NCBI GenBank assembly: GCA_039621445.1
Contig: CP154956.1
Location: 59,529,178-59,593,177 of the forward strand
Direction: 5' to 3'
Origin: Euglena gracilis
Taxonomy: Eukaryota; Euglenida; Euglenophyceae; Euglenales
DNA length: 64,000 nt
Shown piece by piece: positions 53,901 to 64,000 of this stretch. Both the position numbers and the translations under genes were made by a program. Each line of letters begins with the position of its first letter. Position 1 is the stretch's first letter. The notes beneath the pieces are model-generated. The model did not search any database. It was given only the letters and a program-made list of their open reading frames with translations, and was not told where the DNA came from.

Positions 53901-56900
53901 TGCACCTGAAAAGGGGTTGGCAGATAAAAGGGGTTGGCAGATAAAAAGGGGTTGGCAGATAAAGGGGGTTTATTTTGTTAATGAAAGGGATAGGGTTAGG
54001 TCGACTTGCACCCGAGAAGGGGTTGGCAGATAAAACGGGTTTGTTTTGTTAATGAAAGGGATAGGGTTAGGTCGACTTGCACCCGAGAAGGGGTTGGCAG
54101 ATAAAACGGGTTTGTTTTGTTAATGAAAGGGATAGGGTTAGGTCGACTTGCACCCGAGAAGGGGTTGGCAGATAAAAGGGGTTGGCAGATAAAACGGGTT
54201 TATTTTGTTAATGAAAGGGATAGGGTTAGGTCGACTTGCACCCGAGAAGGGGTTGGCAGATAAAACGGGTTTATTTTGTTAATGAAAGGGATAGGGTTAG
54301 GTCGACTTGCACCCGAGAAGGGGTTGGCGGATAAAAGGGGTTTGTTTTGTTAATGAAAGGGATAGGGTTAGGTCGACTTGCACCCGAGAAGGGGTTGGCA
54401 GATAAAAGGGGGTTTATTTTGTTAATGAAAGGGATAGGGTTAGGTCGACTTGCACCCGAGAAGGGGTTGGCAGATAAAACGGGTTTATTTTGTTAATGAA
54501 AGGGATAGGGTTAGGTCGACTTGCACCTGAAAAGGGGTTGGCAGATAAAAGGGGTTGGCAGATAAAAAGGGGTTGGCAGATAAAGGGGGTTTATTTTGTT
54601 AATGAAAGGGATAGGGTTAGGTCGACTTGCACCCGAGAAGGGGTTGGCGGATAAAAGGGGTTTATTTTGTTAATGAAAGGGATAGGGTTAGGTCGACTTG
54701 CACGAGAGATGGGGTTGGCGGATAAAAGGGGTTGGCAGATAAAGGGGGTTTATTTTGTTAATGAAAGGGATAGGGTTAGGTCGACTTGCACCCGAGAAGG
54801 GGTTGGCAGATAAAACGGGTTTATTTTGTTAATGAAAGGGATAGGGTTAGGTCGACTTGCACCCGAGAAGGGGTTGGCAGATAAAAGGGGTTTGTTTTGT
54901 TAATGAAAGGGATAGGGTTAGGTCGACTTGCACCCGAGAAGGGGTTGGCAGATAAAAGGGGTTGGCAGATAAAACGGGTTTATTTTGTTAATGAAAGGGA
55001 TAGGGTTAGGTCGACTTGCACCCGAGAAGGGGTTGGCAGATAAAACGGGTTTATTTTGTTAATGAAAGGGATAGGGTTAGGTCGACTTGCACCCGAGAAG
55101 GGGTTGGCAGATAAAAGGGGTTTGTTTTGTTAATGAAAGGGATAGGGTTAGGTCGACTTGCACCCGAGAAGGGGTTGGCAGATAAAAGGGGTTGGCAGAT
55201 AAAACGGGTTTATTTTGTTAATGAAAGGGATAGGGTTAGGTCGACTTGCACCCGAGAAGGGGTTGGCAGATAAAACGGGTTTATTTTGTTAATGAAAGGG
55301 ATAGGGTTAGGTCGACTTGCACCCGAGAAGGGGTTGGCAGATAAAAGGGGTTTGTTTTTGTTAATGAAAGGGATAGGGTTAGGTCGACTTGCACCCGAGA
55401 AGGGGTTGGCAGATAAAAGGGGTTGGCAGATAAAACGGGTTTATTTTGTTAATGAAAGGGATAGGGTTAGGTCGACTTGCACCCGAGAAGGGGTTGGCAG
55501 ATAAAACGGGTTTATTTTGGGGTTTATTTTGTTAATGAAAGGGATAGGGTTAGGTCGACTTGCACCCGAGAAGGGGTTGGCGGATAAAAGGGGTTTGTTT
55601 TGTTAATGAAAGGGATAGGGTTAGGTCGACTTGCACCCGAGAAGGGGTTGGCAGATAAAAGGGGTTGGCAGATAAAACGGGTTTATTTTGTTAATGAAAG
55701 GGATAGGGTTAGGTCGACTTGCACCTGAAAAGGGGTTGGCAGATAAAACGGGTTTATTTTGTTAATGAAAGGGATAGGGTTAGGTCGACTTGCACCCGAG
55801 AAGGGGTTGGCAGATAAAATGGGATTTGTTTGTTAATGAAAGGGATAGGGTTAGGTCGACTTGCACCCGAGAAGGGGTTGGCAGATAAAAGGGGTTGGCA
55901 GATAAAACGGGTTTATTTTGTTAATGAAAGGGATAGGGTTAGGTCGACTTGCACCTGAAAAGGGGTTGGCAGATAAAAGGGGTTGGCAGATAAAAAGGGG
56001 TTGGCAGATAAAGGGGGTTTATTTTGTTAATGAAAGGGATAGGGTTAGGTCGACTTGCACCCGAGAAGGGGTTGGCAGATTAAAGGGGTTTGTTTTGTTA
56101 ATGAAAGGGATAGGGTTAGGTCGACTTGCACCCGAGAAGGGGTTGGCAGATAAAAGGGGTTGGCAGATAAAACGGGTTTATTTTGTTAATGAAAGGGATA
56201 GGGTTAGGTCGACTTGCACCCGAGAAGGGGTTGGCAGATAAAACGGGTTTATTTTGTTAATGAAAGGGATAGGGTTAGGTCGACTTGCACCCGAGAAGGG
56301 GTTGGCAGATAAAAGGGGTTTGTTTTGTTAATGAAAGGGATAGGGTTAGGTCGACTTGCACCCGAGAAGGGGTTGGCAGATAAAAGGGGTTGGCAGATAA
56401 AACGGGTTTATTTTGTTAATGAAAGGGATAGGGTTAGGTCGACTTGCACCTGAAAAGGGGTTGGCAGATAAAAGGGGTTGGCAGATAAAAAGGGGTTGGC
56501 AGATAAAGGGGGTTTATTTTGTTAATGAAAGGGATAGGGTTAGGTCGACTTGCACCCGAGAAGGGGTTGGCAGATAAAACGGGTTTGTTTTGTTAATGAA
56601 AGGGATAGGGTTAGGTCGACTTGCACCCGAGAAGGGGTTGGCAGATAAAACGGGTTTGTTTTGTTAATGAAAGGGATAGGGTTAGGTCGACTTGCACCTG
56701 AAAAGGGGTTGGCAGATAAAACGGGTTTATTTTGTTAATGAAAGGGATAGGGTTAGGTCGACTTGCACCCGAGAAGGGGTTGGCAGATAAAACGGGTTTA
56801 TTTTGTTAATGAAAGGGATAGGGTTAGGTCGACTTGCACCCGAGAAGGGGTTGGCAGATAAAAGGGGTTTGTTAATGAAAGGGATAGGGTTAGGTCGACT

Positions 56901-59900
56901 TGCACCCGAGAAGGGGTTGGCAGATAAAAGGGGTTTATTTTGTTAATGAAAGGGATAGGGTTAGGTCGACTTGCACCCGAGAAGGGGTTGGCAGATAAAA
57001 CGGGTTTATTTTGTTAATGAAAGGGATAGGGTTAGGTCGACTTGCACCCGAGAAGGGGTTGGCGGATAAAAGGGGTTTGTTTTGTTAATGAAAGGGATAG
57101 GGTTAGGTCGACTTGCACCCGAGAAGGGGTTGGCAGATAAAAGGGGTTGGCAGATAAAACGGGTTTATTTTGTTAATGAAAGGGATAGGGTTAGGTCGAC
57201 TTGCACCCGAGAAGGGGTTGGCAGATAAAACGGGTTTATTTTGTTAATGAAAGGGATAGGGTTAGGTCGACTTGCACCCGAGAAGGGGTTGGCAGATAAA
57301 AGGGGTTTGTTTTGTTAATGAAAGGGATAGGGTTAGGTCGACTTGCACCCGAGAAGGGGTTGGCAGATAAAAGGGGTTGGCAGATAAAACGGGTTTATTT
57401 TGTTAATGAAAGGGATAGGGTTAGGTCGACTTGCACCCGAGAAGGGGTTGGCAGATAAAAGGGGTTTATTTTGTTAATGAAAGGGATAGGGTTAGGTCGA
57501 CTTGCACCCGAGAAGGGGTTGGCAGATAAAAGGGGTTTGTTTTGTTAATGAAAGGGATAGGGTTAGGTCGACTTGCACCCGAGAAGGGGTTGGCAGATAA
57601 AAGGGGTTGGCAGATAAAACGGGTTTATTTTGTTAATGAAAGGGATAGGGTTAGGTCGACTTGCACCCGAGAAGGGGTTGGCAGATAAAAATGAAAGGGA
57701 TAGGGTTAGGTCGACTTGCACCAGAGAAGGGGTTGGCAGATAAAAGGGGTTTTTTGTGTTAATGAAAGGGATAGGGTTAGGTCGACTTGCACCCGAGAAG
57801 GGGTTGGCAGATAAAAGGGGTTGGCAGATAAAACGGGTTTATTTTGTTAATGAAAGGGATAGGGTTAGGTCGACTTGCACCCGAGAAGGGGTTGGCAGAT
57901 AAAACGGGTTTATTTTGTTAATGAAAGGGATAGGGTTAGGTCGACTTGCACCCGAGAAGGGGTTGGCAGATAAAAGGGGTTTGTTTTGTTAATGAAAGGG
58001 ATAGGGTTAGGTCGACTTGCACCCGAGAAGGGGTTGGCAGATAAAAGGGGTTGGCAGATAAAACGGGTTTATTTTGTTAATGAAAGGGATAGGGTTAGGT
58101 CGACTTGCACCCGAGAAGGGGTTGGCAGATAAAACGGGTTTATTTTGTTAATGAAAGGGATAGGGTTAGGTCGACTTGCACCCGAGAAGGGGTTGGCAGA
58201 TAAAAGGGGATTTTTTTTGTTAATGAAAGGGATAGGGTTAGGTCGACTTGCACCCGAGAAGGGGTTGGCAGATAAAAGGGGTTTGTTTTGTTAATGAAAG
58301 GGATAGGGTTAGGTCGACTTGCACCTGAAAAGGGGTTGGCAGATAAAAGGGGGTTGGCAGATAAAAAGGGGTTGGCAGATAAAGGGGGTTTATTTTGTTA
58401 ATGAAAGGGATAGGGTTAGGTCGACTTGCACCCGAGAAGGGGTTGGCAGATAAAAGGGGTTTGTTTTGTTAATGAAAGGGATAGGGTTAGGTCGACTTGC
58501 ACCCGAGAAGGGGTTGGCAGATAAAAGGGGTTGGCAGATAAAACGGGGGTATTTTGTTAATGAAAGGGATAGGGTTAGGTCGACTTGCACCCGAGAAGGG
58601 GTTGGCAGATAAAGGGGTTTATTTTGTTAATGAAAGGGATAGGGTTAGGTCGACTTGCACCCGAGAAGGGGTTGCAGGGGTTTATTTTGTTAATGAAAGG
58701 GAGAGGGTTAGGTTCGACTTGCACCCGAGAAGGGGTTGGCAATAAAACAAAGGGGTTGTTTTTAATGAAAGGGATAGGGTTAGGTCGACTTGCACCCGAG
58801 AAGGGGTTGGCAGATAAAACGGGTTTGTTTTGTTAATGAAAGGGATAGGGTTAGGTCGACTTGCACCCGAGAAGGGGTTGGCAGATAAAACGGGTTTGTT
58901 TTGTTAATGAAAGGGATAGGGTTAGGTCGACTTGCACCCGAGAAGGGGTTGGCAGATAAAAGGGGTTGGCAGATAAAACGGGTTTATTTTGTTAATGAAA
59001 GGGATAGGGTTAGGTCGACTTGCACCCGAGAAGGGGTTGGCAGATAAAACGGGTTTATTTTGTTAATGAAAGGGATAGGGTTAGGTCGACTTGCACCCGA
59101 GAAGGGGTTGGCGGATAAAAGGGGTTTTATTTTGTTAATGAAAGGGATAGGGTTAGGTCGACTTGCACCCGAGAAGGGGTTGGCAGATAAAAGGGGTTTA
59201 TTTTGTTAATGAAAGGGATAGGGTTAGGTCGACTTGCACCCGAGAAGGGGTTGGCAGATAAAAGGGGTTTATTTTGTTAATGAAAGGGATAGGGTTAGGT
59301 CGACTTGCACCCGAGAAGGGGTTGGCAGATAAAAGGGGTTGGCAGATAAAAGAGGGTAAATCTGTTAATGAAAGGGATAGGGTTAGGTCGACTTGCACCC
59401 GAGAAGGGGTTGGCAGATAAAAGGGGTTTATTTTGTTAATGAAAGGGAGAGGGTTAGGTCGACTTGCACCCGAGAAGGGGTTGGCAGATAAAAGGGGTTT
59501 GGCATTGTTAATGAAAGGGATAGGGTTAGGTCGACTTGCACCCGAGAAGGGGTTGGCAGATAAAAGGGGTTTATTGAGAAAATGAAAGGGATAGGGTTAG
59601 GGCGACTTGCAGCAGACAAGGGAACGGCAGATAAACGGGGATTGTTTTTGTTAATGAAAGGGATAGGGTTAGGTCGACTTGCACCCGAGAAGGGGTTGGC
59701 AGATAAAAGGGGTTGGCAGATAAAACGGGTTTATTTTGTTAATGAAAGGGATAGGGTTAGGTCGACTTGCACCCGAGAAGGGGTTGGCAGATAAAAGGGG
59801 TTTATTTTGTTAATGAAAGGGATAGGGTTAGGTCGACTTGCACCCGAGAAGGGGTTGGCAGATAAAAGGGGTTTGTTGTTAATGAAAGGGATAGGGTTAG

Positions 59901-62900
59901 GTCGACTTGCACCCGAGAAGGGGTTGGCAGATAAAAGGGGTTGGCAGATAAAACGGGTTTATTTTGTTAATGAAAGGGATAGGGTTAGGTCGACTTGCAC
60001 CCGAGAAGGGGTTGGCAGATAAAAGGGGTTTGTTTAGAAAATGAAAGGGATAGGGTTAGGTCGACTTGCACCCGAGAAGGGGTTGGCAGATAAAAGGGGT
60101 TGACAGAGAAAATGAAAGGGATAGGGTTAGGTCGACTTGCACCCGAGAAGGGGTTGGCAGATAAAAGGGGTTGGCAGATAAAACGGGTTTGTTTTGTTAA
60201 TGAAAGGGATAGGGTTAGGTCGACTTGCACCCGAGAAGGGGTTGGCAGATAAAAGGGGTTTGTTTTGTTAATGAAAGGGATAGGGTTAGGTCGACTTGCA
60301 CCCGAGAAGGGGTTGGCAGATAAAAGGGGTTGGCAGATAAAACGGGTTTATTTTGTTAATGAAAGGGATAGGGTTAGGTCGACTTGCACCCGAGAAGGGG
60401 TTGGCAGATAAAACGGGTTTATTTTGTTAATGAAAGGGATAGGGTTAGGTCGACTTGCACCCGAGAAGGGGTTGGCGGATAAAAGGGGTTTGTTTTGTTA
60501 ATGAAAGGGATAGGGTTAGGTCGACTTGCACCCGAGAAGGGGTTGGCAGATAAAAGGGGTTGGCAGATAAAACGGGTTTATTTTGTTAATGAAAGGGATA
60601 GGGTTAGGTCGACTTGCACCTGAAGGGGTTGGCAGATAAAAGGGGTTTATTTTGTTAATGAAAGGGATAGGGTTAGGTCGACTTGCACCCGAGAAGGGGT
60701 TGGCAGATAAAAGGGGTTTATTTTGTTAATGAAAGGGATAGGGTTAGGTCGACTTGCACCCGAGAAGGGGTTGGCAGATAAAAGGGGTTTATTTTGTTAA
60801 TGAAAGGGATAGGGTTAGGTCGACTTGCACCCGAGAAGGGGTTGGCGGATAAAAGGGGTTGGCAGATAAAAGGGGTTTATTTTGTTAATGAAAGGGATAG
60901 GGTTAGGTCGACTTGCACCCGAGAAGGGGTTGGCAGATAAAACGGGTTTATTTTGTTAATGAAAGGGATAGGGTTAGGTCGACTTGCACCCGAGAAGGGG
61001 TTGGCAGATAAAAGGGGTTTGTTTTGTTAATGAAAGGGATAGGGTTAGGTCGACTTGCACCCGAGAAGGGGTTGGCAGATAAAAGGGGTTGGCAGATAAA
61101 ACGGGTTTATTTTGTTAATGAAAGGGATAGGGTTAGGTCGACTTGCACCCGAGAAGGGGTTGGCAGATAAAACGGGTTTATTTTGTTAATGAAAGGGATA
61201 GGGTTAGGTCGACTTGCACCCGAGAAGGGGTTGGCGGATAAAAGGGGTTTGTTTTGTTAATGAAAGGGATAGGGTTAGGTCGACTTGCACCCGAGAAGGG
61301 GTTGGCAGATAAAAGGGGTTGGCAGATAAAACGGGTTTATTTTGTTAATGAAAGGGATAGGGTTAGGTCGACTTGCACCCGAGAAGGGTTGGCAGATAAA
61401 AGGGGTTTATTTTGTTAATGAAAGGGATAGGGTTAGGTCGACTTGCACCCGAGAAGGGGTTGGCAGATAAAAGGGGTTTATTTTGTTAATGAAAGGGATA
61501 GGGTTAGGTCGACTTGCACCCGAGAAGGGGTTGGCAGATAAAAGGGGTTTATTTTGTTAATGAAAGGGATAGGGTTAGGTCGACTTGCACCCGAGAAGGG
61601 GTTGGCAGATAAAAGGGGATGTCTGTGTGAAGGGGGTTATTTTGTTAATGAAAAGGAGAGGGTTAGGTCGACTTGCACCCGAGAAGGGGTTGGCAGATAA
61701 AAGGGGTTTATTTTGTTAATGAAAGGGATAGGGTTAGGTCGACTTGCACCCGAGAAGGGGTTGGCAGATAAAAGGGGTTTATTTTGTTAATGAAAGGGAT
61801 AGGGTTAGGTCGACTTGCACCCGAGAAGGGGTTGGCAGATAAAAGGGGTTTATTTGGCAGATAAAACGGGTTTATTTTGTTAATGAAAGGGATAGGGTTA
61901 GGTCGACTTGCACCCGAGAAGGGGTTGGCAGATAAAAGGGGTTTATTTTGTTAATGAAAGGGATAGGGTTAGGTCGACTTGCACCCGAGAAGGGGTTGGC
62001 AGATAAAAGGGGTTTATTTTGTTAATGAAAGGGATAGGGTTAGGTCGACTTGCACCCGAGAAGGGGTTGGCAGATAAAAGGGGTTGGCAGATAAAAGGGG
62101 TTTATTTTGTTAATGAAAGGGATAGGGTTAGGTCGACTTGCACCCGAGAAGGGGTTGGCAGATACAGATAAAAGGGGTTTATTTTGTTAATGAAAGGGAT
62201 AGGGTTAGGTCGACTTGCACCCGAGAAGGGGTTGGCAGATAAAAGGGGTTGGCAGATAAAAGGGTTTATTTTGTTAATGAAAGGGATAGGGTTAGGTCGA
62301 CTTGCACCCGAGAAGGGGTTGGCAGATAAAAGGGGTTTATTTTGTTAATGAAAGGGATAGGGTTAGGTCGACTTGCACCCGAGAAGGGGTTGGCAGATAA
62401 AAGGGGTTGGTTAATGAAAGGGATAGGGTTAGGTCGACTTGCACCCGAGAAGGGGTTGGCAGATAAAAGGGGTTTATTTTGTTAATGAAAGGGATAGGGT
62501 TAGGTCGACTTGCACCCGAGAAGGGGTTGGCAGATAAAAGGGGTTGGCAGATAAAACGGGTTTATTTTGTTAATGAAAGGGATAGGGTTAGGTCGACTTG
62601 CACCCGAGAAGGGGTTGGCAGATAAAAGGGGTTGGCAGATAAAAGGGGTTTTTTTGTTAATGAAAGGGATAGGGTTGATTTTGTTAATGAAAGGGATAGG
62701 GTTAGGTCGACTTGCACCCGAGAAGGGGTTGGCAGATAAAAGGGGTTTATTTTGTTAATGAAAGGGATAGGGTTAGGTCGACTTGCACCCGAGAAGGGGT
62801 TGGCAGATAAAAGGGGTTGGCAGATAAAAAGGGTTTATTTTGTTAATGAAAGGGATAGGGTTAGGTCGACTTGCACCCGAGAAGGGGTTGGCAGATAAAA

Positions 62901-64000
62901 CGGGTTTATTTTGTTAATGAAAGGGATAGGGTTAGGTCGACTTGCACCCGAGAAGGGGTTGGCAGATAAAAGGGGTCTTTTGTTAATGAAAGGGATAGGG
63001 TTAGGTCGACTTGCACCCGAGAAGGGGTTGGCAGATAAAAGGGGTTGGCAGATAAAACGGGTTTATTTTGTTAATGAAAGGGATAGGGTTAGGTCGACTT
63101 GCACCCGAGAAGGGGTTGGCAGATAAAACGGGTTTATTTTGTTAATGAAAGGGATAGGGTTAGGTCGACTTGCACCCGAGAAGGGGTTGGCAGATAAAAG
63201 GGGTTTATTTTGTTAATGAAAGGGATAGGGTTAGGTCGACTTGCACCCGAGAAGGGGTTGGCAGATAAAAGGGGTTTGTTTTGTTAATGAAAGGGATAGG
63301 GTTAGGTCGACTTGCACCCGAGAAGGGGTTGGCAGATAAAAGGGGTTGGCAGATAAAACGGGTTTATTTTGTTAATGAAAGGGATAGGGTTAGGTCGACT
63401 TGCACCCGAGAAGGGGTTGGCAGATAAAAGCGGTTTGTCGTGCTAATGAAAGGGATAGGGTTAGGTCGACTTGCACCCGAGAAGGGGTTGGCAGATAAAA
63501 GGGGTTGGCAGATAAAACGGGTTTATTTTGTTAATGAAAGGGATAGGGTTAGGTCGACTTGCACCCGAGAAGGGGTTGGCAGATAAAAGGGGTTGGCAGA
63601 TAAAAATGAATAGTTTTGTTAAAGAATGGGATAGGGTTAGGTCGACTTGCACCCGAGAAGGGGTTGGCAGATAAAAGGGGTTTTGTTTTTAAAGGGATAG
63701 GGTTAGGTCGACTTGCACCCGAAAAGGGGTTGGCAGAAAAAAGGGGTTGGCAGATAAAAGGGTTTATTTTGTTAATGAAAGGGATAGGGTTAGGTCGACT
63801 TGCACCCGAGAAGGGGTTGGCAGATAAAAGGGGTTGGCAGATAAAACGGGTTAATGAAAGGGATAGGGTTAGGTCGACTTGCACCCGAGAAGGGGTTGGC
63901 AGATAAAAGGGGTTTATTTTGTTAATGAAAGGGATAGGGTTAGGTCGACTTGCAGCCGAGAAGGGGTTGGCAGATAAAAGGGGTTGGCAGATAAAAAGGG
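47970..64000 (+). repeat. 71-bp subtelomeric satellite with 88-bp variants
   Basis: The consensus monomer is about 71 bp: GGGTTTATTTTGTTAATGAA, then AGGGATAGGGTTAGGTCGAC, then TTGCACCCGAGAAGGGGTTG and GCAGATAAAAC. Some monomers carry one to three extra copies of a 17-18 bp tail unit (AGGGGTTGGCAGATAAA), giving 88-bp and longer forms. Each has a telomere-like GGGATAGGGTTAGG. The array fills the last 16 kb (roughly 200 monomers) and is cut by the window edge. Variants TTTATTTT and TTTGTTTT alternate in a regular higher-order pattern. A few monomers are scrambled (near 48785-48840, 53222-53270, 57684, 58660-58760 and 61615-61640). All ORFs in it are repeat translations. Confidence 0.97.

Noticed and set aside
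48317-63906. Many ORFs of 60-110 codons on both strands
   Set aside because: They are translations of the 71-bp satellite; the same peptides recur in shifting frames because 71 is not a multiple of three.
47970-64000. CRISPR-like regular direct repeats
   Set aside because: The repeats are contiguous satellite monomers without unique spacers, in a eukaryotic setting with introns and telomere-like motifs.
1-64000. tRNA, rRNA or other structured RNA genes
   Set aside because: I looked for tRNA A/B-box patterns and rRNA-like sequence by eye and saw none that could be supported.

Overview
The window looks like nuclear DNA of a eukaryote with GT-AG introns, most likely a unicellular alga or other protist. 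I cannot name the lineage. Recognisable exons are GC-rich at third codon positions and lie scattered in long introns full of C-runs, G-runs and A/T homopolymers. All recognised exons are on the + strand. Telomere-like TTAGGG copies and about 23 kb of satellite at the right end suggest that the window runs into a subtelomere.

Layout. 0.2-4.0 kb holds a decayed Ty3/gypsy-type retrotransposon with gag, protease, a domain resembling the DIRS/Dam region, and reverse transcriptase. It has three frame breaks at homopolymers and an inverted segment carrying the gag zinc knuckle; no RNase H, integrase or LTRs were seen. 4.0-5.2 kb holds an acidic Pro/Glu-rich ORF interrupted by a segment with inverted ends that behaves like an in-phase intron. 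6.9-14.7 kb holds an unidentified multi-exon gene (Lys/Ala/Pro-rich start, coiled-coil middle). 18.4-20.7 kb holds unidentified GC-rich exons. 22.3-26.7 kb holds a complete five-exon NIP7 gene (181 aa, 60S ribosome biogenesis). 30.1-34.7 kb holds exons of a secreted or Golgi glycosyltransferase resembling GT11 alpha-1,2-fucosyltransferases. 35.6-38.9 kb holds the N-terminal half of a tropinone-reductase-like SDR whose catalytic half is not visible before the satellite begins.

The introns and intergenic DNA are packed with short elements that have terminal inverted repeats (TIRs) and no coding capacity. One family of about 300 bp has about twelve copies, all in the same orientation. Another element has perfect 43-bp TIRs, two copies of a third have TA flanks, and a 215-bp element with a 5-bp target duplication is nested inside a member of the first family.

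From 40.9 kb on the sequence is non-genic: a divergent modular satellite with period about 0.9-1.6 kb (40.9-46.7 kb), a CCGCGG-rich block, CCCCCAC-rich blocks, two TTAGGG copies, and a 71-bp satellite with an 88-bp variant that fills 47.97-64 kb and continues past the window. The 71-bp monomer contains a telomere-like motif and is organised over long stretches into trimers of about 230 bp.

The genes do not form a pathway. NIP7 is housekeeping; the glycosyltransferase and SDR are unrelated enzymes.
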